From Methanolobus sp. UBA32 (lineage in GTDB: Archaea; Halobacteriota; Methanosarcinia; Methanosarcinales; Methanosarcinaceae), in the NCBI GenBank assembly GCA_002507205.1, contig DAZF01000047.1:1-13264 (forward strand): a DNA stretch of 13,264 bases, written 5' to 3'. Position 1 is the first letter of the stretch. Each line of letters opens with the position of its first letter. The translations under genes were made by a program, and so were the position numbers. The notes below the pieces were generated by a model. The model did no database searches. It saw nothing but the letters and a program-made list of their open reading frames with translations, and was not told the DNA's origin. Shown piece after piece: positions 7,216-13,264 of the stretch.

Positions 7216-10041
7216 CTACAGCATTTTCTTTAAGAACTTCCCTGTATAGGAAATATCGCTTTTTGCCACTTCTTCAGGAGTTCCCTGTGCAATAACTTCT
7301 CCACCACGGTCCCCGCCCTCTGGCCCGAGGTCTATTATCCAGTCTGCAGTCTTTATTACATCGAGGTTGTGCTCGATGACTATTACTGTGTTGCCTGCAT
7401 CCACAAGTCTCTGGAGAACCTCTAAAAGCTTTTTTACATCGTCAAAGTGAAGACCTGTAGTGGGTTCATCCAGTATGTGAACTGTTTTACCTGTTGAGCG
7501 TTTACTTAGTTCGGTTGCGAGTTTCACTCTCTGTGCCTCTCCGCCTGATAGTGTGGTGGATGACTGTCCCAGTTTTATATATCCAAGACCCACATCGTTG
7601 AGTGTCTGGAGCTTGCGGCTGATGGTTGGAACGTTCTCAAAGAATTCCAGAGCTTCTTCAACTGTCATGTCAAGGACTTCGGCTATATTCTTGTCCTTAT
7701 AGGTTACTTCGAGAGTTTCCCTATTGTAACGCTTGCCGTGACAGACCTCGCATGGGACGTAAACATCAGGCAAAAAATGCATTTCGATGGTGATTATGCC
7801 ATCACCTGAGCATGCTTCGCATCTGCCGCCACGAACATTGAAACTGAAACGTCCGGGTTTGTAACCTCTAGCACGTGACATCTTTGTCTGGGAGAAGAGT
7901 TCCCTGATGGGTGTGAATAGATTAGTGTAAGTTGCAGGATTTGACCGGGGTGTGCGGCCGATGGGTGACTGGTCTATGGTTATGACCTTGTCCACATTGC
8001 CAAGTCCATCTATGGAGCTGTATTTTCCTGGTATGTCCCTTGCTTTGTTGAGTTGCTTTGCAAGCACCTTGTTAAGTGTTTCATTGATGAGCGTACTTTT
8101 TCCTGAACCTGATACTCCGGTGATACAGAGAAGAATGCCAAGGGGGAATTCCACATCAATTGACTTGAGGTTGTTCTGACTTGCACCTCTGAGGACCATA
8201 GTGCCGGTAGCTTCCCTTCTGCTCTCCGGGACCTCTATCTTCACTTTTCCGCTCAGATATTTTCCGGTTGTAGAACTCTTGTTCTTCATTATTTCTTTAG
8301 GAGTTCCTTCGGCAACAATTTCCCCTCCATGTATGCCTGCCCCGGGTCCCATATCAACAACATAGTCGGCATTTGTTATGGTTTCCTCATCATGCTCGAC
8401 CACTATCACGGTATTTCCTATATCTCTAAGGTGTTTTAATGTTGTAATGAGCCTGAGATTATCCCTCTGGTGCAGGCCGATACTTGGCTCGTCAAGTATG
8501 TAGAGTACGCCCATAAGACTGGATCCTATCTGTGTTGCAAGCCTGATACGCTGTGCCTCGCCTCCGGAAAGCGTTGCAGCAGACCTGCTGAGCGTCAGAT
8601 AGTCCAGACCCACATCAACAAGGAATCCGAGTCTTGCCTTGATCTCTTTGAGTATGAGGCGGGCGATGGTATATTCCCTGTCGTTGAGTTTTGTTTCCAG
8701 TTCCTTGAAGAATTCCAGTGCTTCCTCAACGGACATTTCAGTAACATTGATTATGTTCTTTCCATCAATGGTTACGGCAATACTCACTGGTTTGAGTCTC
8801 TTGCCATGACAGGTCAGGCATGGTTTTGTGCTGATGTACCTGCTCATCCTTTCTTTGCTGTTCTCTGATTCCGTACCTTCGTATACCTTGGAAAGATTTG
8901 CAATAACTCCCTTGAAGCGGCCTTTGTGTTTCCACATACCGCCATTCTTTCCTACATGGACAAAAGGAATGAGTTCTTCACTGCCATTGAATATTATATG
9001 CTGTATTCCTGGGTCCAGTTCCTCAAAAGGAGTGTCCATTGAGAATCCCATGTAATTCGCCAGTGATTGGAGTGACTGCATGTAATATCCGTCAGCCTTC
9101 TTGCTGTACCAGGGTTCCACTGCTCCTTCATTAAGCGATAATGTCCTGTCGGGAACTATCAGGTCAGGATCGAATTCCATTGATGTTCCAAGGCCGTGAC
9201 ATTCGGGGCATGCACCCTGTGGACTGTTGAATGAGAATGCTGCAGGTTCCATTTCTTCAAAACCGATGCCACATTCGGGACATGCGAGTTTCTCGCTGAA
9301 TGTCAGTTCCTCACCATCGATGACCTGGACTGTGAGTGTGCCTCCGCTTTTCTCAAGTGCGGTTTCCACGGAATCAGATAGTCTTTCTTCAATTCCTTTT
9401 TTGATGACAAGCCTGTCAACAACGATGTCAATATTATGCTTGAAATAACGCCCGAGTTCTATATTCTCAACATCATCCAGCGTGTGTACTTCATCATCTA
9501 TGCGCACACGTGTGAAACCCTCGGCCAGCAGGTCAGTGAGGAGTTTCTTGTATTCGCCTTTTCTCTCTCTCACAAGCGGAGCAAGTACGTGTATCTTCGT
9601 GCCCTCTCGCAGGTTCATGATGCTGTCAACAATCTGGTCAACACTCTGTGTCTCGATTATCCGTCCACAATCGGGGCAGTGCCTTATGCCGATACGGGCA
9701 AAGAGCAGTCTCAGGTAATCATAAATTTCAGTAACAGTGCCCACCGTAGAGCGAGGGTTCTTGCTTGTGGTCTTCTGCTCAATGGATATGGCAGGGGACA
9801 GCCCTTCGATGTACTCCACATCCGGTTTTTCCATAAGCCCCAGGAACTGCCTGGCATACGCTGAGAGTGATTCCACATACCTGCGCTGTCCCTCTGCGTA
9901 AATTGTATCAAAAGCAAGTGATGATTTGCCTGACCCGCTAAGCCCGGTAATGACAATAAGCTTGTCACGGGGCAGGGTGAGGTCAACATTCTTAAGGTTG
10001 TGCTCCTTAGCACCTTTTATCCTGATGCTGCTCAAAGACAT
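7216..10041 (-). CDS. uvrA: excinuclease ABC subunit A
   Basis: UvrA is the damage-sensing ATPase that loads UvrB on damaged DNA in bacterial-type nucleotide excision repair. The 941-residue protein is full length and has both ABC modules: Walker [10 protein letters not shown] (33-41) and GVSGSGKST (642-650), signatures LSGGEAQR (491-498 and 831-838), and Walker B ILDEP (515-519 and 856-860). Zinc-binding pairs are all present: CPDC (122-125) with CLTC (408-411), CPEC (254-257) with CPEC (278-281), and CEAC (741-744) with CEVC (764-767). It starts at ATG 10041 and ends in TAG. Neither uvrB nor uvrC is beside it in the window. Archaea that have UvrABC are thought to have gained it from bacteria; no break in base use is obvious here. 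A 23-base part (8767-8789) is repeated at the right edge of the window. Confidence 0.97.
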   Translation of the reverse strand: MSLSSIRIKGAKEHNLKNVDLTLPRDKLIVITGLSGSGKSSLAFDTIYAEGQRRYVESLSAYARQFLGLMEKPDVEYIEGLSPAISIEQKTTSKNPRSTVGTVTEIYDYLRLLFARIGIRHCPDCGRIIETQSVDQIVDSIMNLREGTKIHVLAPLVRERKGEYKKLLTDLLAEGFTRVRIDDEVHTLDDVENIELGRYFKHNIDIVVDRLVIKKGIEERLSDSVETALEKSGGTLTVQVIDGEELTFSEKLACPECGIGFEEMEPAAFSFNSPQGACPECHGLGTSMEFDPDLIVPDRTLSLNEGAVEPWYSKKADGYYMQSLQSLANYMGFSMDTPFEELDPGIQHIIFNGSEELIPFVHVGKNGGMWKHKGRFKGVIANLSKVYEGTESENSKERMSRYISTKPCLTCHGKRLKPVSIAVTIDGKNIINVTEMSVEEALEFFKELETKLNDREYTIARLILKEIKARLGFLVDVGLDYLTLSRSAATLSGGEAQRIRLATQIGSSLMGVLYILDEPSIGLHQRDNLRLITTLKHLRDIGNTVIVVEHDEETITNADYVVDMGPGAGIHGGEIVAEGTPKEIMKNKSSTTGKYLSGKVKIEVPESRREATGTMVLRGASQNNLKSIDVEFPLGILLCITGVSGSGKSTLINETLNKVLAKQLNKARDIPGKYSSIDGLGNVDKVITIDQSPIGRTPRSNPATYTNLFTPIRELFSQTKMSRARGYKPGRFSFNVRGGRCEACSGDGIITIEMHFLPDVYVPCEVCHGKRYNRETLEVTYKDKNIAEVLDMTVEEALEFFENVPTISRKLQTLNDVGLGYIKLGQSSTTLSGGEAQRVKLATELSKRSTGKTVHILDEPTTGLHFDDVKKLLEVLQRLVDAGNTVIVIEHNLDVIKTADWIIDLGPEGGDRGGEVIAQGTPEEVAKSDISYTGKFLKKML
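8767..8789. repeat. 23-base exact repeat, internal copy (in uvrA)
   Basis: This stretch lies within uvrA codons about 418-425 (VSIAVTI) and is identical, in the same plus-strand orientation, to the last 23 bases of the window. The uvrA frame runs through it undisturbed and reads as normal family sequence, so this copy is the authentic one. Confidence 0.9.
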
Positions 10042-10101
10042 TGTTTATCTCATGAGGTTGATTAATAGGTATAGTTTACGGTGAACTGCACAAAATTTAA
10101 A

Positions 10102-10117
10102 AAGAGTTTATACTCTT
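10102..10117 (-). promoter_or_regulatory. inverted repeat overlapping a TATA-like element upstream of uvrA
   Basis: AAGAGT and ACTCTT form a perfect six-base inverted repeat around four bases. Read toward uvrA it contains AGTATAAAC, about 65 bases before the start codon, so it could be the TATA region and a binding site for a repressor at once. No known archaeal damage regulator site is recognised. Confidence 0.3.
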
Positions 10118-10387
10118 GCATTCTCTCGGTTTGCTGCATTCTTTTTTTGCATGCTGCGGATCAAGGTTATGATCTTTACTTTTCTCTCGAATTCTGTCAT
10201 TGAGTTGTTAATTGGAATTTTGGATATATACGGGTGATGTAAGCGGGGTGAAAGTATTATATTAGTGGTATCTTCACTTCCTGTTCAAATGATAGGATAC
10301 ATACTTCAACTGGTTTAGTTTGAGAATTATCGCAATGAATAGAGCTGAAATATTAATATGCAGTAGTATTTATTTATATGTATTCAT

Positions 10388-10432
10388 AATTTATATATAC
10401 ATAAACACTAACTATATATTATAAAAATATTC
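10388..10432 (+). promoter_or_regulatory. AT-rich promoter region of the membrane protein/actin operon
   Basis: TTTATATATA (10390-10399) and CTATATATTATAAAAATA (10412-10429) are strong TATA-like elements 50-85 bases before the start at 10476. The second would put the transcript start near 10440-10445. Confidence 0.45.
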
Positions 10433-10442
10433 AATACACGTA

Positions 10443-10472
10443 ATGGAATCAAAATTCAGATACTATTTTTGA
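10443..10472 (+). other. possible nine-codon leader ORF
   Basis: ATG at 10443 opens a nine-codon frame (MESKFRYYF) that ends at TGA 10470-10472. One codon later, in the same frame, comes the ATG of the membrane protein gene, which has no visible ribosome binding site of its own. Chance is quite possible at this length. Confidence 0.15.
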
Positions 10473-10475
10473 TCG

Positions 10476-11207
10476 ATGATATTCCTCTCTGGCATCATTT
10501 TATCCATCAGTGCAATCGGGTTTGCTATAATGGTTCATCTCAGGAGGACATCTGATCCTTCTGAAATAATAACCACTTATGGTCTTCTGGGCATTGGATT
10601 TTCCTTTGTATTACTGGGAATAAATCTGATGCTCAGCCAGCGCAGACCTTACGGCCTTTATAGTAATTGGGTTATGATATTCGGATTCCTGTCTTCAATT
10701 TGCGGAGTAGTTTACTTTGCAACTATCTATTCAAACAACTGGGTGTATCCAAATGTTAGCTATGTATTTTTTTCATATGCTGCAGGCATCTGTCTCCTTT
10801 CAGGAAATGCCTTTGGAAACGCAGTTCTAAAGCTTATTGAAGAGCGTTCCAAGCTGGTGCTTGAAACAGATACGGTCAATCAGTATTCCATTGAGGATAT
10901 TGAAAAAGAAGTCGAAAAGACTTTGAATGAGTCTTTATCCGGCAATAGTAGTTTTTCGACATTTAATTTGGGTATAAAGGAAGATAAATCTGATTTTGTT
11001 CTGGAAAAAGCTCTAAAGGAATCACCACAGAGCAAAGTTAAATTGAAAGATAGTATCAGGGAAGTCGAATTTCTGCAAAACACCATTAGTGGAAAGGTCA
11101 AAGTGAGCGATTGTGGTATTGATCTGACGAGCAAAATGCTAAGTGCAACGATGAAACAGAGTGCTGCGGCACAAAATAAAACCTTATCAGATAAACTTAA
11201 AATTTAA
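10476..11207 (+). CDS. four-transmembrane protein with long cytoplasmic tail, unknown function
   Basis: The 243-residue protein has four hydrophobic segments (about 2-20, 34-54, 64-85 and 94-116) and then a charged, hydrophilic tail of about 125 residues. The positive residues in the middle loop (SQRRPYG) and after segment 4 suggest that the tail is cytoplasmic. The tail has Glu/Lys-rich stretches that could form helices (139-150 and 171-200). No enzyme motif is seen. The general plan recalls four-helix membrane proteins of haloarchaea, but I cannot name the family with confidence. It is 19 bases upstream of the actin-like gene, so the two are surely cotranscribed; a role as membrane anchor or regulator of that filament protein is my inference. 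The ATG at 10476 has no clear ribosome binding site; a short in-frame ORF ends just before it. Confidence 0.8.
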   Translation: MIFLSGIILSISAIGFAIMVHLRRTSDPSEIITTYGLLGIGFSFVLLGINLMLSQRRPYGLYSNWVMIFGFLSSICGVVYFATIYSNNWVYPNVSYVFFSYAAGICLLSGNAFGNAVLKLIEERSKLVLETDTVNQYSIEDIEKEVEKTLNESLSGNSSFSTFNLGIKEDKSDFVLEKALKESPQSKVKLKDSIREVEFLQNTISGKVKVSDCGIDLTSKMLSATMKQSAAAQNKTLSDKLKI

Positions 11208-11226
11208 TTCAATCAGGAGATAAAAC

Positions 11227-12278
11227 ATGGCAAAAGGACTTGATGTTGGAACTATGAATATAATAAGTGCAGAGAAAGGAAAAGGAGATTCAATTTCATT
11301 TGCACAGCAAAGAAATGCGTTTTTGGAAATGGAAGCGGGGGATCTGGCACAAAACATGCTGGACAGCGCCAAGATACTATACACTCAAAAGGATAACATG
11401 ATCAATGTACTTGGGGAAGATGCTTTCAAGTTTTCAAATGTGTTCAACAAGTCAATTAGAAGGCCAATGAAACAGGGAATTATCAGTCCTGACGAAAAAG
11501 AATCCATTCCGATGATCAAACTGATCATTGAGAGAGTATTAGGTAAGCCTGAAAAAGAGGGAGAGATCGTATACATTTCTGTTCCTGCAAGTCCTGTTGA
11601 CAGCAAGGTCAACGTACTGTATCACAGCAAAACCGTTGAAGCTCTGGCAAAAAGATTCGGTTATCAGACCCATTTGATCGATGAGGGTCTGGCAGTTGTA
11701 TTTTCCGAGCTTGGAGACTTCAATTTTACAGGTATTGGAATTAGTGTGGGAGCAGGCATGACTAATATAACAGTTGCCTATCTTGCAACTCCTGTAGTCT
11801 CATTTAGTATTGCAAGAGGCGGAGACTGGATGGATGAACAGGTGTCCAGTGCTACCGGAGTAGCAAATGAAAGAATAACTCAATAAAAGAAAGTGATTTT
11901 TCATTAAGCTCAGAGTATGAGATTGGAAGCGTTCAGGGTGCACTTGCCCTCTATTACGATGCTTTAATAACTTATATCATTGCAAATCTGAAACGAAAAC
12001 TCTCCGAAGTAGCTCCACCAGATGCTGAATTCCCAGTTGCGATCGCAGGTGGCAGCAGCCGGGCAAGAGGATTCATGGAAATGTTCGAAATGAGAATAAA
12101 TGAAGCTAACCTTCCTATAAATATCTCAAAAGTAAAGAAGAACAAATATGTTTTATCAGACTCTAAAGACCCTATATATTCCATCGCAAGAGGATGTCTG
12201 ATTGCAACTCTTACAAGAGAAGATGCTGAAATGGTTGAAGCTGTAGAGGCTAAACCTGAGAAGGTAGCTTCGGCTTAA
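11227..12278 (+). CDS. actin/MreB-like ATPase, interrupted by a -1 frame change
   Basis: Two frames together encode one actin-superfamily protein of about 350 residues. The first, 11227-11886, gives 219 residues with phosphate-1 GLDVGTMNI (4-12), a central IYISVPASP-type strand (115-123), DEGLAVVFS (152-160), phosphate-2 ISVGAGMTN (172-180) and ARGGDWMDEQ (196-205). It stops at TAA 11884 after ITQ. The family continues at once in the -1 frame (IKESDFSLSSEYEIG...) to TAA 12276, including the adenosine motif AIAGGSSRARGF. One missing A in the run near 11882-11888 would explain it. MreB and archaeal actin homologues form filaments that shape cells or move cargo. The start has TCAGGAG with good spacing. 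It follows the membrane protein gene by 19 bases. The usual Asp of phosphate-2 is Ser173 here. A sequencing error, a real mutation or recoding are all possible; I favour an error, since the second half shows no decay. Confidence 0.85.
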
Positions 12279-12280
12279 CC

Positions 12281-12297
12281 TTCTTTTCTTTTTTATT
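12281..12297 (+). terminator. T-rich terminator after the actin-like gene
   Basis: Immediately after the TAA at 12276-12278 the plus strand reads TTCTTTTCTTTTTTATT, a pyrimidine run without a stem, as expected for archaeal intrinsic termination. Confidence 0.5.
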
Positions 12298-12437
12298 CAG
12301 GCCAAAATCCCCCAGTGTTTTGTTTTATTCTCTTTTAGAATTTCAGCAAACTCATTCAAATAGAATTACTTGCCTGAATTATCAGGATTAATGGACTAAG
12401 TGATTAATTAAGGTCATTTTTTTGTATCTCTTCCAAT

Positions 12438-12480
12438 CCACTACAGTTTCCTGACGCTTATCTATATAAATCTATAGTGG
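12438..12480 (+). promoter_or_regulatory. flavodoxin promoter: TATA box framed by an inverted repeat
   Basis: TATATAAA at 12463-12470 is 45 bases before the flavodoxin ATG, giving a leader of about 20 bases. CCACTACAG (12438-12446) and CTATAGTGG (12472-12480) are inverted copies with one mismatch on the two sides of the box, which could be an operator. The sequence does not match a redox operator that I can name. Confidence 0.5.
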
Positions 12481-12514
12481 ATAAACTAGATTATCAAAAA
12501 ACAGAGGTATCTAT

Positions 12515-13009
12515 ATGAAGACACTTGTTACATACATGACCCAGACCGGAAACACAAAGAAGATTGCAGAAGCCATTTACGGAGAACTTGAAGGGGAAAA
12601 GGAGATTAAACCAATAGGTGAGGTAACAAACCTTGAAGGATATGACCTTACTTTCATAGGTTTCCCTGTATTGCAGTTCGATGTTCCTCCTAAGGTGAAA
12701 ACCCTCTTATCAGAGAAAACATCCGGCAAGAACATTGCCATATTCATGACCCACGCTGTGCCAGAAGGATTCGAAGCAATCCACTCATGGACAGGTTCCG
12801 CTTCAGAGGCTGCTGCCGGTGCCAATGTTCTTGGTTCATTTGATTGTCAGGGAGAACTTGCCCAGCCTGTTATTGACATGCTCTTAAAGGCAGACGACCC
12901 GCAGATGAAAGCATTCGGTGAGATGGGTCCATCCACAAAAGGACAGCCGGATGAATCCCGTGTACAGAAGGCAAAGGAATTCGCAAAGGAAATCCAGGCT
13001 AAATTATAA
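12515..13009 (+). CDS. flavodoxin family protein
   Basis: Flavodoxins are small FMN-binding electron carriers of the cytoplasm. The 164-residue protein has the flavodoxin fold marks: an N-terminal strand MKTLVTYM followed by the FMN phosphate loop TQTGNT (9-14), a second strand YDLTFIGFPV (43-52), and a third strand KNIAIFMTHA (72-81). The length is normal. GAGGT lies seven bases before the ATG at 12515. It begins its own transcript behind a clear TATA box and is followed after 65 bases by a four-cysteine protein gene, which suggests a redox pair. The exact partner is unknown; in methanogens such proteins may exchange electrons with ferredoxin or iron-sulfur flavoproteins. Confidence 0.92.
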   Translation: MKTLVTYMTQTGNTKKIAEAIYGELEGEKEIKPIGEVTNLEGYDLTFIGFPVLQFDVPPKVKTLLSEKTSGKNIAIFMTHAVPEGFEAIHSWTGSASEAAAGANVLGSFDCQGELAQPVIDMLLKADDPQMKAFGEMGPSTKGQPDESRVQKAKEFAKEIQAKL

Positions 13010-13074
13010 TTACCTGTCTAACTTATCTTAATCTGTAAAAACGTCGATATACAAAAGAACGGAGGGGATAATGT

Positions 13075-13264
13075 ATGGCAGACCAGAAAAAAGCTCCAGT
13101 ATTCTGTGAGAACTACTGTCTTGTATGCAAAGGTGCACGTGCCGGTAATGGCTTTTTCAAGGCAATCCAGAACCTTGAACTCAAGATATTCGGCAAGAAT
13201 GGTTGTCCCTGGGGTAAGGCAAGAACAGAATACTATGGTGTAATGGTTACGGCAATACTCACTG
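13075..13264 (+). CDS. small cysteine-rich protein, unknown function, N-terminal part
   Basis: A frame opens at ATG 13075 behind a strong GGAGGGG and runs off the right edge. The first 56 residues begin MADQKKAPVF and include Cys11, Cys15, Cys18 and Cys44, in the pattern C-x3-C-x2-C with a later NGCPWGKARTEYYGV. Four cysteines with this spacing suggest a metal or iron-sulfur site. It lies 65 bases after the flavodoxin gene with no promoter seen between them, so it is probably cotranscribed and may work with it in electron transfer (inference). From 13242 on the sequence is a copy of part of uvrA, so the codons after Val56 are probably not genuine. An ATG at 13071 is in another frame and soon stops. 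Confidence 0.7.
   Translation, partial: MADQKKAPVFCENYCLVCKGARAGNGFFKAIQNLELKIFGKNGCPWGKARTEYYGVMVTAILT
13242..13264. repeat. 23-base exact repeat, terminal copy (matches inside uvrA)
   Basis: The last 23 bases of the window are identical to 8767-8789 in uvrA, read on the same strand. The match begins within the small cysteine-rich gene right after the plausible family sequence EYYGV. A match of this length is not expected by chance in 13 kb, so a chimeric read or an assembly artefact at a contig end is likely. Confidence 0.9.

Larger units (their letters stand above)
10042..10475. other. 434-base divergent intergenic region (uvrA / membrane protein operon)
   Basis: No gene is supported here. 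The left part should hold the uvrA promoter (minus) and the right part, strongly AT-rich from about 10355 to 10435, the promoter of the membrane protein/actin operon (plus). Small repeats include AAGAGT-TTAT-ACTCTT (10102-10117) and GATCA-aggtta-TGATC (about 10157-10172). Confidence 0.6.

Noticed and set aside
8470..9864. Plus-strand frames of 132 and 142 codons
   Set aside because: They are antisense to the well-supported uvrA gene and show no family features.
10355..10435. Replication origin from AT-richness
   Set aside because: No ORB-type repeats and no orc1/cdc6 gene nearby; the AT-rich stretch is explained as a promoter.
11865..11890. Programmed -1 ribosomal frameshifting in the actin-like gene
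   Set aside because: No classic slippery heptamer is present in the allowed window; a single missing A in an A-rich run is simpler. Kept only as an alternative.

Overview
The window looks like a piece of a methanogenic euryarchaeon, most likely from the Methanosarcinaceae (Methanosarcina, Methanolobus or Methanococcoides type). The main reasons are an archaeal geranylgeranylglyceryl phosphate synthase next to the archaeal/eukaryal ribosomal protein L40e, a methyl-CoM-reductase-A2-like ABC ATPase, an MTH865-family protein found in methanogens, TATA-type promoters and T-rich terminators. A bacterial-type uvrA and a 7TM hybrid histidine kinase fit this group, which has taken up many bacterial genes. 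No tRNA, rRNA, insertion sequence, integrase or CRISPR array was found.

Layout. Bases 1-2446 are read on the minus strand: a truncated AtwA-like ABC ATPase (its C-terminal part lies off the left edge), a 79-residue MTH865-family protein, and an operon of L40e followed by GGGP synthase. A 535-base gap rich in direct and inverted repeats (2447-2981) separates L40e from the plus-strand purB (adenylosuccinate lyase). purB converges, with only 14 bases between stop codons, on a large minus-strand hybrid histidine kinase (7TM - PAS - HisKA - HATPase - REC - Hpt). Upstream of the kinase on the same strand is a complete, solitary uvrA.

After a 434-base AT-rich promoter region the plus strand carries a two-gene operon. 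It has a four-transmembrane protein with a long charged tail, then an actin/MreB-like ATPase 19 bases downstream. The actin-like gene is split by a -1 frame change inside a short stretch (11871-11883); joined, it makes about 350 residues, the normal length of the MreB-like family. This membrane protein plus actin pair is the best candidate for a little-described system, possibly an archaeal cytoskeletal module, and its phosphate-2 motif has an unusual Ser where Asp is expected.

The window ends with a flavodoxin gene behind a clear TATA box, and the start of a small four-cysteine protein probably cotranscribed with it. The last 23 bases of the window repeat exactly a 23-base stretch inside uvrA (8767-8789). 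This is very unlikely by chance and suggests a chimeric or misassembled contig end, so the last few codons of the final gene should not be trusted.
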